Shown: positions 1-14,536 of the stretch, in pieces | How positions within the stretch are numbered: the stretch's first letter is position 1 | Layout of the letters: every line of letters begins with the position of its first letter | DNA from: Streptomyces reniochalinae | Lineage (GTDB): Bacteria > Actinomycetota > Actinomycetes > Streptomycetales > Streptomycetaceae | Reading direction: 5' to 3' | DNA: 64,000 nt | NCBI RefSeq assembly: GCF_003323735.1 | Contig: NZ_QOIM01000025.1 | Location: forward strand, 124,001-188,000 | Notes under the pieces: generated by a model | Seen by the model: only the letters and a program-made list of their open reading frames with translations | Database searches by the model: none | Told to the model about the DNA's origin: nothing | Translations under genes and position numbers: made by a program

Positions 1-258
1 TGCGCCGGTATGTCCTCAAGCCGTCGTCGTCGCCACTCACGCCCGGTCCTTCCCGGCCACCGCCGCAGCGGCCGTGGCCTTCTCGCACCTGCCGCGTTCC
101 CCTCGTCGAGCGGACGACACCGCGCACCGCCCTCCGTACCGACACCGTTCCGGCGCCCGCCGTCCGCCGTACGACATCGCGCCGCCGCCCTCCCCACGAC
201 AGCGGTTCCGCCGCCGTCGGGACGGCACCGCGTGCCGCTCCGGTGGACCGGGCCGGCG
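1..258. other. Left-edge sequence with no supported gene
   Basis: Several frames are open here, as expected at this GC content, but none combines a ribosome binding site, a plausible protein and a boundary that fits the neighbour. The stretch lies downstream of the minus-strand gene that ends at 259. It may hold that gene's terminator or part of a gene cut by the window edge. I see no clear structure. Confidence 0.4.
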
Positions 259-810
259 TCAGTGGACGGGGCCGAGCTGGCTGGCCCAGGGGATCAGCGG
301 ATAGCTGAGCGGGGGCGGACACACGCCGCCGGGACCGATGACGTGGCTGCCGATCCGGCCACCGAGGTGGACCAGCCGTCCGTCGTCCTCCCTGAAGTGC
401 ACGGCGCCGTCCCCGCGCTGCACGGCGGCCACCGCTTCGGTCAGGAAGCCCAGTTCGCCGGTGTCACGGTCCGACCACTCGTACGCGCTCCACATGTACT
501 GGTCCACCCACAGGGTGGCGACGTCCTCGAGATAGACGGCGATCATGGTCGAGGCACTGCCGGGGCCGACGAGGACGCAGAACTCGTCCGTGACGATCGG
601 CGAGAGCGGGTAGCCGGGCACGGCCCTGGCGGCGTCGGTGAAGATCTGCACGACCGGGTGCACGGTGCGGGGCGCGGCGGCGCCGAGAGGGGAGGAGTCA
701 GGATGCCGCCCGGGTACGGGGCTGCCAGGACGCACGTGGACGTGCGGAAGGCGCGCGGTCTGGTCGCACGGCCTCTCCTCACCCACGTGCTGGCTCAGCT
801 GTTCACTCAC
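259..810 (-). CDS. Hypothetical protein, 183 aa
   Basis: A GTG start at 810 follows GAGGGGA at 6-nt spacing, and the frame closes at a TGA at 259-261. From about residue 60 the protein looks like a compact soluble domain, with the segment TDEFCVLVGPGSAS, the aromatic-rich DQYMWSAYEWSD and a Gly/Pro-rich C-terminus ending PWASQLGPVH. The first 60 residues are Pro/Arg-rich and less protein-like, so the true start may be an internal GTG. I recognise no family. There is no signal peptide or membrane segment. It diverges from the Nudix gene, and no operon partner is visible. Confidence 0.5.
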   Translation of the reverse strand: MSEQLSQHVGEERPCDQTARLPHVHVRPGSPVPGRHPDSSPLGAAAPRTVHPVVQIFTDAARAVPGYPLSPIVTDEFCVLVGPGSASTMIAVYLEDVATLWVDQYMWSAYEWSDRDTGELGFLTEAVAAVQRGDGAVHFREDDGRLVHLGGRIGSHVIGPGGVCPPPLSYPLIPWASQLGPVH

Positions 811-1131
811 CGTCGCGTCCCCTCGTTGTCGGGTCGTTCGGTCGGCCGTCTCCGCGGGTTCGCCGGTTCCGCAGGACCGCGGGACCGCCGTTCGGCGCGG
901 TTTCACCGTCCTCGACGGTATGCCCGATATGTCAGACCGGCAGCCTGGAGCGTGCGAGCCGGTGACACCGGACGGCTCGTCCGCGCACAGGCGACCGGCC
1001 GCCCGGTGCGAGATCGGCCGCGTTCCGCCACGCGGCCGGGCGTACCCCCGCGGGCGGGAGCCGAGTTGAACCGGAGGGGGAGGCGCGCGGGTGACCGCAC
1101 GCCGTCGGCACCGGACACGAGGAGGCCCCGT
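811..1131. other. Divergent intergenic region
   Basis: This 321-bp gap separates the start of the unknown minus-strand gene from the Nudix gene, so it should carry promoters for both. I see no strong -35/-10 pair, palindrome or RNA structure that I would name. The only clear signal is the GAGGAGG just before 1132. Confidence 0.4.
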
Positions 1132-2292
1132 ATGACATCGACGCCCCGCACACCCGCCGCCCCGGCGCCTGGCGAAGACCGCGCCGTCCCAAAGCCCCGC
1201 GGAGCCGAGGCGGCGCGTCCCGCGACGGTGCCCGAGGCGGGCCAGGCGCCCGGCCCGGACGCGGAGCTGGCCGCCTATCTCGCCTCGCACCCCTCCCCCG
1301 CCGCCGCGGTGGACGCGGTCATCAGGGACGAGCGGGGACGGCTGCTGGTCGTCGACCCCGTCTACAAGGCGGGCTGGGACCTGCCCGGCGGCATGGTGGA
1401 CGACGAAGGTCTGGTGGACGGCCTGGAAAGGGAGCTGCGCGAGGAGCTGTGCCCGGCCGGGCTCCGCATCGGCCGCCTGCTGGCCGTCGACAACGTGCCC
1501 GCCACCGCGTACGGCAGGGCGCTGACCGCCTGCGTCTACGCCGTCCACCTGCCGCACCCGGTGGCCGCCGAGGACCTGCGGCTCCAGCGGGACGAACTGC
1601 GCGCCGCCGAGTTCGTCCCCGAGCGGGAGGCGCTGGCCCGGCTCCCCGAAAGGCTGCGGCGGCGTACGGCTGCCGCCCTGGCCGCCGAGCGCGGAGCCGC
1701 GACGGCCCACCTGGCGGACGGGCACCCGGCGCCCCTGGACGAACGGGACCGCAGGGCGCTGCTGCCGGGCCCCGCCGTCGCGGCGGCGGCTCTGGTGACG
1801 GACCGGAGCGGCCGGATCCTGGTGGTCGGGCGCACGGGAGCGGAAACCGGAACGGGCGCGGACACGGGAACGGAAACCGGCACCGGCACCGGCACCGGCA
1901 CGTGCACCGGACGGCAGGAAGCAGAGGAAGGGTGGGAAAGGTGGGTGGACGGCCCGGGGTCCGGGTCCCCGTACCGGCTGCCGGGCACGCTCGTGACGGC
2001 CGCCGAGACGCCCGAAGAGGGTGCGGCCCGGGCGTTGGCGCGGCACGCGGGAGAGGGCGGGCACACGGTCGGCCGGCTGCTGGCCGTCGACAGCGCGCGC
2101 TGCCCCTCGGGCGGCCGCGCCCTGGTGGCGCACCTCTTCGCGGCCCGAACGGCGGAGGAACCGCGCCCGTCCACGGCGCGGTGGCTTACACCGGACGAGG
2201 CCGTGGCGGCGGTACCCGCGCACGAGGCCAGGCTGCTGTCGGCCGCCCTCGCACCCGGCGCGCCCGCCCGGGCCTCCCTCCTGGAAAGCTGA
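1132..2292 (+). CDS. Tandem Nudix hydrolase-domain protein, second domain degenerate
   Basis: The ATG at 1132 follows ACGAGGAGG; the frame is open further upstream but lacks signals. The product has 386 aa. After an Ala/Pro-rich lead of about 50 residues, domain 1 (about 55-180) has a Nudix box: GGMVDDE, then RELREEL with both metal-binding glutamates. Domain 2 (about 215-380) repeats the fold (AAALVTDRSGRILVV, LPGTLVTAAETPEEGAARAL) but has no REXXEE. The domains are joined by a linker with (Thr-Gly)n encoded by an ACCGGC repeat near 1838-1912. The family cleaves nucleoside diphosphates linked to another group; the substrate cannot be told. I infer that only domain 1 is catalytic. Transcription converges with the thioesterase gene. 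Confidence 0.85.
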   Translation: MTSTPRTPAAPAPGEDRAVPKPRGAEAARPATVPEAGQAPGPDAELAAYLASHPSPAAAVDAVIRDERGRLLVVDPVYKAGWDLPGGMVDDEGLVDGLERELREELCPAGLRIGRLLAVDNVPATAYGRALTACVYAVHLPHPVAAEDLRLQRDELRAAEFVPEREALARLPERLRRRTAAALAAERGAATAHLADGHPAPLDERDRRALLPGPAVAAAALVTDRSGRILVVGRTGAETGTGADTGTETGTGTGTGTCTGRQEAEEGWERWVDGPGSGSPYRLPGTLVTAAETPEEGAARALARHAGEGGHTVGRLLAVDSARCPSGGRALVAHLFAARTAEEPRPSTARWLTPDEAVAAVPAHEARLLSAALAPGAPARASLLES

Positions 2293-2509
2293 CCTCTTCC
2301 CCGAGGAGTTGAGCCGTCCGGCGTAGGTACCTCGCGGACCGCCCGCGAAATGATCGCGCCGGAAGGCGGGTTGGCGGCGCCGGGGAAGCGGAGCGCCCCC
2401 ACGCCCCGCGTGTCCGACTGCCGCGCCGGCGCCGACGACTGGCCCGCCTCAGGAGCCGTACCGAAGCGGTCGCCTCACCGCGGGTGGCGGACCTGTTCGT
2501 GGCCGGCTT

Positions 2510-3300
2510 CTAGCCGAGTGCCGCGCGCAGGACGCCGACCACCTCGTCGGTGCGCTCGCCCACGAAGAAGTGGTCGCCCGGCACGGGACGGAAGGTGAAG
2601 GGTCCTTCGGTGAGGTCTTGCCAGGCGCGCATGGCGCGGGGCGGCAGCGAGGTGTCCGCCAGCCCGGCCAGCGCCGTGACCGGGCAGCGCAGCCGGGGCC
2701 CGTCCGCCGGTGCGTACGTCTCCACGAGGGTGAAGTCGGCGCGCAGTGCGGCGGCCGCCAGCGCGACGGCCGCCGGATCGTCGAAGAGTTCGACGGGCAC
2801 CTGCCCGTACAGACCCAGTGTGGTCATGAACGCGGCGCGGGGCAGGTCGTGCACCGGCTCGCGGTCCAGCGGCAGGTGCGGCGGGCGTTGCGCGGCGACG
2901 GCCAGCCCGAGCGGCACCCGGCCCGCGGCCTCCAGCCTGCGGGCGGCCTCGTAGGCGACCAGCGCCCCCAGGCTGTGCCCGAACAGCGCGTAGCCCGCCT
3001 CCGTCTGGGCCGTCAGCTCCACCAGAACGGGCAGCAGCTCCTCCATCAGCCCTTCCATGGTGGTGTGGGCCGGTTCCGTCGCCCTGCCCTCCCGGCCGGG
3101 CAACTGCACCGGCACCACCTCGACGTCCGCGGCGAGCAGCCGCTGCCACGGGAGGTAGGCGGACGCCCCCTGTCCGGCGCACGGGAAGCACAGCAGCCGC
3201 GCCCTTGCCCGGTGGCTGTGGGCGGGTTCCGGTGCCGGGACGGGGGCCGGCGGGGGGAACGGCAGCCACGGGTCGGTACCCGGTGCCGGGGCGGGCCTGC

Positions 3301-3304
<4 letters not shown>
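2510..3304 (-). CDS. Type II thioesterase (alpha/beta hydrolase) of the PKS
   Basis: This is a 264-aa stand-alone thioesterase. Such enzymes hydrolyse wrong or stalled acyl groups from carrier proteins. After a Pro-rich N-terminus of about 35 residues, LLCFPCAGQGASAY forms the oxyanion region. The nucleophile elbow is GHSLG with Ser at about 111. The acid is likely Asp at about 217 (LADTS) and the base His at about 245 (GDHFF). The ATG overlaps the PKS stop (ATGA at 3301-3304), so the two are translationally coupled and should work together. The length is normal for the family. Confidence 0.92.
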
Positions 3305-9312
<6,008 letters not shown>

Positions 9313-9453
9313 CGTACAGCCCCTTCCCCGATGATCTCGCATCCTCCGCCGCGACCAACTCGCGCGTCAATGCGTACAGTTCGACTATGACGTACGGCGG
9401 GGGGCGCGTTCCGTCTTCCGCCCGCGCCCCGCGGACGAGGGAGGAGACAGCCG

Positions 9454-10392
9454 GTGCCCGAACCCGTGTCCTATCCGGCGGGAGCGCTGTGCTGGGCCGA
9501 TCTGCGGACGGCCGATCCGGTGTCCGCCGAACGCTTCTACGCGGCGGTGCTGGGCTGGTCCTACGTGCGCACGGGACCGGCGTACGGCCACTACGGATAC
9601 GCCACCTGGCAGCGGCACATGGTGGCCGGTATCGCACGGTCGGACACCGGGGAGCGCGACGGCGCCGAAGGGCGGTCCGGCGCCGGGGAGGGGGACGGCG
9701 GTGGCGCGGAGGCGAGTTGGATCGTCTCGTTCGCCACACAGAGCGCCGACGCCCTCGCGGACCGCGTGGCGGCGGCCGGCGGCGAGGTGCGCCACGGGCC
9801 CGAGGACTTCGGGGTGCTCGGCCGCACCGTCGCCGCCGTGGACCCGGAGGGGGCGCACGTCGGCTTCTGGCAGGCCCGCGCCCACCTGGGCGCGGGCCTG
9901 TTCGGGGAGCCTTCGGCGCTGTGCTGGGCGGAGCTGGCGGTGCGCGACACCGGCAGGGCCGACCGGTTCTACGAGACCGTGCTGGGCGTGCGTGTCACCG
10001 CCCACGACGCCGCCGGCGAGGAGCACTACGCCGCGTTCCGGCTGCCGGACGAAGACACGGAGGGCACGGGAGACGCGGAGGGCGTGGGAGGCCCGAGCGG
10101 CACCTCCGCCCGGCGCGACCCGGGCGGCGCGTTCGGCGCGCCCGGCGAGGCGGTGGCGGGGCGCACCGTGCTGGCGGCCGGGCCGCCCGGCGCCGAGCCG
10201 TTCTGGATGCCCTACTTCGGGGCGCGCGACGCTCAGCGCACCGTCGACGTCGCGCGGCAGGAAGGCGCCGCCGTGCTGTACGAGGGGGTGAACGGCCAGG
10301 GCCGCGACGTGGCCGTGCTCCGCGACCCGCAGGGCGCCGTGTTCGCCGTGCTGGAACTTCCCGGACCCCAGGGCGGGCCGGGCGCCGCCTGA
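9454..10392 (+). CDS. Two-domain VOC (glyoxalase-fold) protein
   Basis: The GTG at 9454 follows GGGAGGAG. The product has 312 aa with two glyoxalase/bleomycin-resistance/dioxygenase repeats. The first (about 8-145) opens CWADLRTADPVSAERFYAAVLGW; the second (about 155-305) opens CWAELAVRDTGRADRFYETVLGV. Acidic/Gly-rich inserts sit near 67-87 and 205-230. This layout is common in actinomycetes among proteins annotated as hydroxylase or CFP32-like. The family binds small molecules on a metal or cofactor-free cleft; the ligand cannot be deduced. It is transcribed away from the PKS, so a tailoring or resistance role is possible but unproven. A TACAGT box at 9375-9380 may be its promoter. Confidence 0.85.
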   Translation: MPEPVSYPAGALCWADLRTADPVSAERFYAAVLGWSYVRTGPAYGHYGYATWQRHMVAGIARSDTGERDGAEGRSGAGEGDGGGAEASWIVSFATQSADALADRVAAAGGEVRHGPEDFGVLGRTVAAVDPEGAHVGFWQARAHLGAGLFGEPSALCWAELAVRDTGRADRFYETVLGVRVTAHDAAGEEHYAAFRLPDEDTEGTGDAEGVGGPSGTSARRDPGGAFGAPGEAVAGRTVLAAGPPGAEPFWMPYFGARDAQRTVDVARQEGAAVLYEGVNGQGRDVAVLRDPQGAVFAVLELPGPQGGPGAA

Positions 10393-10820
10393 GCCGCAAC
10401 GGCTGGGGCACGACTCGGGATTCGGGCGTCCATCGCCTGTCGCGGCCCGCCGCCGAGCCAGTGGGGTGCGCGCCCGTCATCGGGTGCACGGGCCCTGCTC
10501 TACATGGCCTGCCCCGCGGCGTAGCCGCACATCGGGCGCGTACGCCTCGTGCCCTCCACACGTGCCCGCCCGTCCGGCGCCCGGAGGGGCGGGCACGTGT
10601 GCGGGCGCCCCGGGCGGCAGGCCCGCGCGATCCGGGCAGGAGGCACGCGGCCTCCCGCTCCCGGTGCCGACCGTTGCCCACCGGTGCCACTCCTACGGGT
10701 GGATCAGCGGCGGTCTTCGCCCCTGCGCGACCTGACGGCGCTTTGATCGGCGCGGTGGGCGGCCTACGCAACGTGCGGCCGGCGGCCCCGCACCGTGACC
10801 GTACTCATGGAAGGCACCTC
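10393..10820. other. Intergenic region with one strong hairpin
   Basis: This 428-bp stretch lies between the VOC gene and the 5'-nucleotidase gene, both on the plus strand. It contains the palindrome at 10557-10601 described separately. The open frame of the nucleotidase continues upstream through this region but encodes Arg/Pro-rich sequence unlike a protein. No gene is supported. Confidence 0.5.
10557..10601. terminator. 14-bp perfect stem, probable terminator after the VOC gene
   Basis: CACACGTGCCCGCC at 10557-10570 pairs exactly with GGCGGGCACGTGTG at 10588-10601 across a 17-nt loop. There is no U tract, which is usual for Streptomyces terminators. It lies 165 bp past the VOC stop. It could instead be a protein-binding palindrome, because its arms contain CACGTG. 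Confidence 0.6.
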
Positions 10821-12716
10821 GTGCACACCGTGCAAGGAGCACCACCCCATCAGCGCTCCGGCGTCCGCCGCGTGCGCGCCCGCGGCAGACTCGCCCTGGC
10901 AGGGGCGAGCGCGGCGCTCGTCCTCGTCCCCGCGCTGACCGCCGCCTCCGCCGCGCCCGGCGAGGGGTCCGGGGCGGGCAAGACGACGCCCGTCCAACTG
11001 CTGGCCGTCAACGACCTGCACGGCAACCTCGACGCCGTGGAGGGCCCCGCGGGATCCGTCTACCGCGAAGGGCCCGGCGGCGAACCCGAGCGCGTACAGG
11101 CCGGCGGCGTCTCGCGGCTGGCCACGCTGCTGGACCGGGCCAGGTCCGACGCCGAGGGGGCCGACTCGCTGACCGTCGGGGCGGGCGACATGATCGGCGG
11201 CAGCCCGCTGCTGTCGGCCGCCTTCCACGACGAGCCCACCGTCGACGCCCTGGAGATGCTGGGTCTGGACGTCAGCTCGGTGGGCAACCACGAGTTCGAC
11301 GAGGGGCCGCGGGAGCTGCTGCGCATGGACCGCGGCGGCTGCCACCCCGAGGACGGGTGCGCCGACCCCGACCGGCCCTACGACGGCGCCGACTTCCCCT
11401 ACCTCGCCGCCAACGTCCTGCCTAAGGACGGCGCCGCAGCGGACAAGCACCCCGCCGCCAAGAAGGCCGGGAAACCCGGGAAGCCCGGGAAGAAAGCCGG
11501 GGCGGGCAAGCCGATCCTCCCGCCCTACTGGATCGAGAAGCTGCCGAGTGGCGAACGCGTCGGGTTCATCGGCCTGACCACCAAGGACACGCCCTCGGCC
11601 GTCAGCGCCTCGATGACCAAGGACCTGGTCTTCGAGGACGAGGTCGCCACCATCGACAGGTACGCCGACGAGCTGGACCGCAAGGGCGTCAAGGCCGTGG
11701 TGGCGCTGGTGCACGAGGGCGCGGAGCCGCCCGGCAGGACGTACGACGCCGAGTGCGACAAGGACGGCCCCGCCAGCGAGTTGAACGGCCGGATCAAGGG
11801 CATCGCGAGCACGGCCTCGCCCAAGGTCGACCTGTTCGTCACCGGGCACTCGCACGAGCCGTACGTGTGCACCGTCGAGGACCCGGCGGGCAACCCGCGC
11901 AAGGTCACCCAGGCCGCCTCCTTCGGGCGCACGTACACCGACCTGCGCTTCGACATCGACAGCTCCACCGGTGACGTGGTGCGCCGCTCGGTCAGCGCGC
12001 GCAACCACATCGTCGGCCTCGACACCCCCAAGCAGCCGCGGGTGGACAGCGTCGTCGAGAAGTGGCGGGCGCGCTCCGCGGACCTGGCGAACCAGCCGGT
12101 GGGGTACATCTCCGACGACATCCCCGGGCGCGGCTCCCCCGATCCTGAGACGCCGCTGGGCGATCTGATCACCGACACCCAGGTGGAGGGGGCCCGGGGC
12201 GAGGGTGCCGAGCTGGCGCTGCTCAACTGGGGCGGCATGCGCTCCGACCTCGTCTACCGGGCCTCGGGCGACGAAGGGGACGGGGTGGTGACGTACGGCG
12301 AGGCCTTCCAGGTGCAGCCGTTCGACAACCCGCTGGTGACGATGACGCTGACCGGCGACCAGCTGCTCACGGTGTTGCGCCAGCAGTTCTCCGGCGCCAA
12401 CGAGGGCTATCCGCAGGTGCTCCAGGTCTCCGACGCGCTGCGCTTCGACGTCGACATGGCGCGCAGTGGCGCCGCCAGGCTGCTGGAGGACTCCGTGCGC
12501 GTCGGCGGCGAGCCGCTGGAGCCCTCGCGGGACTACCGGGTGACGGTCAACGACTTCCTCGCCGAGGGAGGCAACGGCTTCGGCGCCCTGAAGGGGGGCA
12601 CCGACCGGGAGGCCACCACCACCGACCTGGCGGCCTTCACCGACTACATCAAGAACCACTCCTCTCCCGACGACCCGATCGCGCCGCCCAAGGCGGACCG
12701 CATCACCTGGCGCTGA
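10821..12716 (+). CDS. Secreted 5'-nucleotidase / UshA-like metallophosphatase
   Basis: The GTG at 10821 follows GGAAGG at 6-nt spacing, giving 631 aa. The N-terminus is a Sec signal: basic RRVRARGR, a hydrophobic stretch of about 20 residues, then TAASAAPG as cleavage region. The N-terminal metallophosphatase domain shows VNDLHGN, GDMIGGS, GNHEFDEG and GHSHEPY, the two-metal ligand set. The C-terminal nucleotide-binding domain (about 420-620) contains LGDLITDTQVEGA, NWGGMRSD and QPFDNPLV. A Lys/Gly/Pro-rich insert (about 215-235) is probably a surface loop. Family members release phosphate and nucleosides from extracellular nucleotides. No lipobox or sortase motif is seen, so it should be free outside the cell. 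Confidence 0.92.
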   Translation: MHTVQGAPPHQRSGVRRVRARGRLALAGASAALVLVPALTAASAAPGEGSGAGKTTPVQLLAVNDLHGNLDAVEGPAGSVYREGPGGEPERVQAGGVSRLATLLDRARSDAEGADSLTVGAGDMIGGSPLLSAAFHDEPTVDALEMLGLDVSSVGNHEFDEGPRELLRMDRGGCHPEDGCADPDRPYDGADFPYLAANVLPKDGAAADKHPAAKKAGKPGKPGKKAGAGKPILPPYWIEKLPSGERVGFIGLTTKDTPSAVSASMTKDLVFEDEVATIDRYADELDRKGVKAVVALVHEGAEPPGRTYDAECDKDGPASELNGRIKGIASTASPKVDLFVTGHSHEPYVCTVEDPAGNPRKVTQAASFGRTYTDLRFDIDSSTGDVVRRSVSARNHIVGLDTPKQPRVDSVVEKWRARSADLANQPVGYISDDIPGRGSPDPETPLGDLITDTQVEGARGEGAELALLNWGGMRSDLVYRASGDEGDGVVTYGEAFQVQPFDNPLVTMTLTGDQLLTVLRQQFSGANEGYPQVLQVSDALRFDVDMARSGAARLLEDSVRVGGEPLEPSRDYRVTVNDFLAEGGNGFGALKGGTDREATTTDLAAFTDYIKNHSSPDDPIAPPKADRITWR

Positions 12717-12726
12717 CCCCGCGCCA

Positions 12727-12779
12727 CCCGGCCGGGAGCGGTCCCGCCGCCGACCGGCGGTCTTCCACTCCCGGCCGGG
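12727..12779. terminator. 12-bp stem terminator after the 5'-nucleotidase gene
   Basis: CCCGGCCGGGAG at 12727-12738 pairs perfectly with CTCCCGGCCGGG at 12768-12779. A smaller CCGCC/GGCGG hairpin forms inside the loop. It starts 11 bp after the nucleotidase stop, a typical position for an intrinsic terminator. Confidence 0.7.
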
Positions 12780-12860
12780 CCTGAGGTGTCCTGGGGGCAC
12801 ACAAGGACGTACGGGTGCGCACGCGCGGTGCCCACGCGTGCGCCCAGGAGGGAGTCCCGC

Positions 12861-13757
12861 ATGGAGACCACAGCGCCCGCAGGCGAGACCGGTTGGTACG
12901 TGGACGACAGGTGCACCGACTGCGACGTGGCCCGCCAGCTCGCCCCGGGCCTCATCGCCCAGGGCGAGGGCCGTTCCGAGGTCGTGCGGCAGCCGCGCGA
13001 CGAGAGCGAGACGCGGCAGATGCGGGCCGCCGCGCTCGCCTGCCACACGCGCTCGATCCGTCCGGCGGGCGGGCGCTTGGACCCGGCGGCGCCCGACCCC
13101 TTCCCGCTCGCGCTGGAGCCGGACGTCCTGCTGTGCGGCCACAACTCCACGCACACCGCGGGCGCCAACGCGTATCTGCTGCGGCGCCCTTCCGGCACGT
13201 GGATGATGGTCGACACGCCCCGCTTCAGCGAACGGCTGGCCGAACGCTACGAGGCGCTGGGCCGGTTCACCGACGTGCTGCTCACCCACAGGGACCACGC
13301 GGCGCACGGCCGCGGCTGGGCCGACCGGCTCGGGGCGCGGCTGTGGATCCACGAGGGCGACCTGGACGCCGCCCCCGACGCCGACCAGGTGCTGCGCGGC
13401 ACCGACCCGGTGGACGTCGCGGAGGGGGTCCGCGTCTTCCCGCTGCCGGGACACACCCGCGGCAGCGTCCTGTACGTCGCCGACGAGCGCTACTGCTTCA
13501 GCGGGGACAGCTTCTACTGGGCGCGGACCCTCCAGGACATCGAGGTGGCGCAGAGCGTGACCTGGTACTCGATCGAGGAGCTGGCCACCTCGCTGGCCAG
13601 GACGGTGGACGCGCTGCGCTTCGAGTGGCTGCTGCCGGGGCACGGCGGGCGCAAACAGCTGCCGGCGTCCGAAATGGCGCGGCGGATGGAGCGGTTGGCC
13701 GACCGCGCGAGGGGGATGAGGCCGCGGCCCGTCGACTTCACCGCACTACGCTGGTAG
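12861..13757 (+). CDS. MBL-fold metallohydrolase with N-terminal ferredoxin-like segment
   Basis: The ATG at 12861 follows AGGAGGGAG, giving 298 aa. Residues 1-80 resemble a reduced ferredoxin domain: CTDCDVARQ and then ALACHTRSIR supply three cysteines in the order CxxC...C, so a cluster is possible. The rest is a metallo-beta-lactamase fold with THRDHAAHG, PGHTRGS, FSGDSF and LPGHGGRK as the metal-binding series. The first motif is not the textbook HxHxDH; related ferredoxin-MBL proteins also deviate there. The cellular role of the family is unknown to me. It lies on the same strand as its neighbours, 144 bp after the nucleotidase gene. Confidence 0.85.
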   Translation: METTAPAGETGWYVDDRCTDCDVARQLAPGLIAQGEGRSEVVRQPRDESETRQMRAAALACHTRSIRPAGGRLDPAAPDPFPLALEPDVLLCGHNSTHTAGANAYLLRRPSGTWMMVDTPRFSERLAERYEALGRFTDVLLTHRDHAAHGRGWADRLGARLWIHEGDLDAAPDADQVLRGTDPVDVAEGVRVFPLPGHTRGSVLYVADERYCFSGDSFYWARTLQDIEVAQSVTWYSIEELATSLARTVDALRFEWLLPGHGGRKQLPASEMARRMERLADRARGMRPRPVDFTALRW

Positions 13758-13813
13758 CGCCCGCGGCATGTCCGGCGGCGGGTCCGCCGCACGCCGCGAG
13801 GAGCCCCACACCC

Positions 13814-14386
13814 ATGACCACCACTGTGAGAACCGCTCGCCTGGTCACCGACGTCCTGCAACCCCGCAACACACTGCTCGCAGGACTCACCGGGCTGGGG
13901 ATCGCTGCCGCGGGTGACTGGACGGGGGCGCCGTGGGGGCTGTTCGCCGCCCTGTGTGCGGGCGTCGTCCCGGCCTCGTACATCGACTGGGAGCGGCGGC
14001 GCGGCACCTGGGGCGACCGGCACGTGGTGGACCGCGGGCAGCGGCTCCCGATCTTCCTGGTGATTCTCGGCTCCGTCGGTCTGGGTGCGCTGGTGATGCT
14101 GCTCGGGCGTGCCCCCGCCGACCTGTTGGTCGCCATGGTGGCCATGTGGGCGATGACCGTGTGCCTGATGACGGTGAACTCGGTGTGGAAGATCAGCGTG
14201 GACGCGGCGGTGGCCTCCGGTGTGGTGACGATGCTGGCGGTGGTGCACTCGCCCTGGTGGCTGGCCGCCTACGCGGTGGTGGCGGCCGTGTGCTGGTCGC
14301 GGATAGCGCTGACGTACCACACGGTGGCGCAGACGGTGGCCGGCGCGGCGCTCGGCGGGATGACGTCGAGCGCCTGGCTGTGGTGA
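13814..14386 (+). CDS. PAP2-like integral membrane protein, probably non-catalytic
   Basis: The ATG at 13814 is preceded by GAGGAG; the product has 190 aa and about six hydrophobic segments. The C-terminal half resembles the phosphatidic-acid phosphatase (PAP2) core: WKISVDAAVASG stands where the SGH/HAA motif is expected, and SRIALTYHTVAQTVAGAALG matches the SRxxxxxH motif. At the central His position of the first motif there is Asp, which would remove one catalytic residue. I therefore call it PAP2-related without claiming phosphatase activity. It follows the MBL gene by 56 bp, with a small GC-rich hairpin between them. Confidence 0.75.
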   Translation: MTTTVRTARLVTDVLQPRNTLLAGLTGLGIAAAGDWTGAPWGLFAALCAGVVPASYIDWERRRGTWGDRHVVDRGQRLPIFLVILGSVGLGALVMLLGRAPADLLVAMVAMWAMTVCLMTVNSVWKISVDAAVASGVVTMLAVVHSPWWLAAYAVVAAVCWSRIALTYHTVAQTVAGAALGGMTSSAWLW

Positions 14387-14536
14387 GGGCGCCGGGCGCC
14401 GTGAGCGGGCGGCCCGCACCCGAAGGGGTCACCCGGGTGGCGGCGGGTTCGGCGTGACGGCGACGACGGGCGCGAGGATGGTGGCGTTCTCCCCGTCCGC
14501 CGCGTCGTCCGCCGCCCGCCCCCGCCGAGGTACGCC

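Noticed and set aside
259..2223. A 650-codon minus-strand open frame covering the Nudix gene
   Set aside because: Only its 3' third (259-810) looks like protein. The rest is Arg/Gly/Pro-rich antisense to a clear Nudix gene.
9387..10820. Upstream extension of the 5'-nucleotidase frame
   Set aside because: The extension overlaps the VOC gene and a hairpin and has no protein character. GTG 10821 has a ribosome binding site and begins a normal signal peptide.
10764..13643. A 959-codon minus-strand open frame antisense to the nucleotidase and MBL genes
   Set aside because: No recognisable domain. It reflects high third-position GC on the opposite strand, while the plus-strand genes carry full catalytic motifs.
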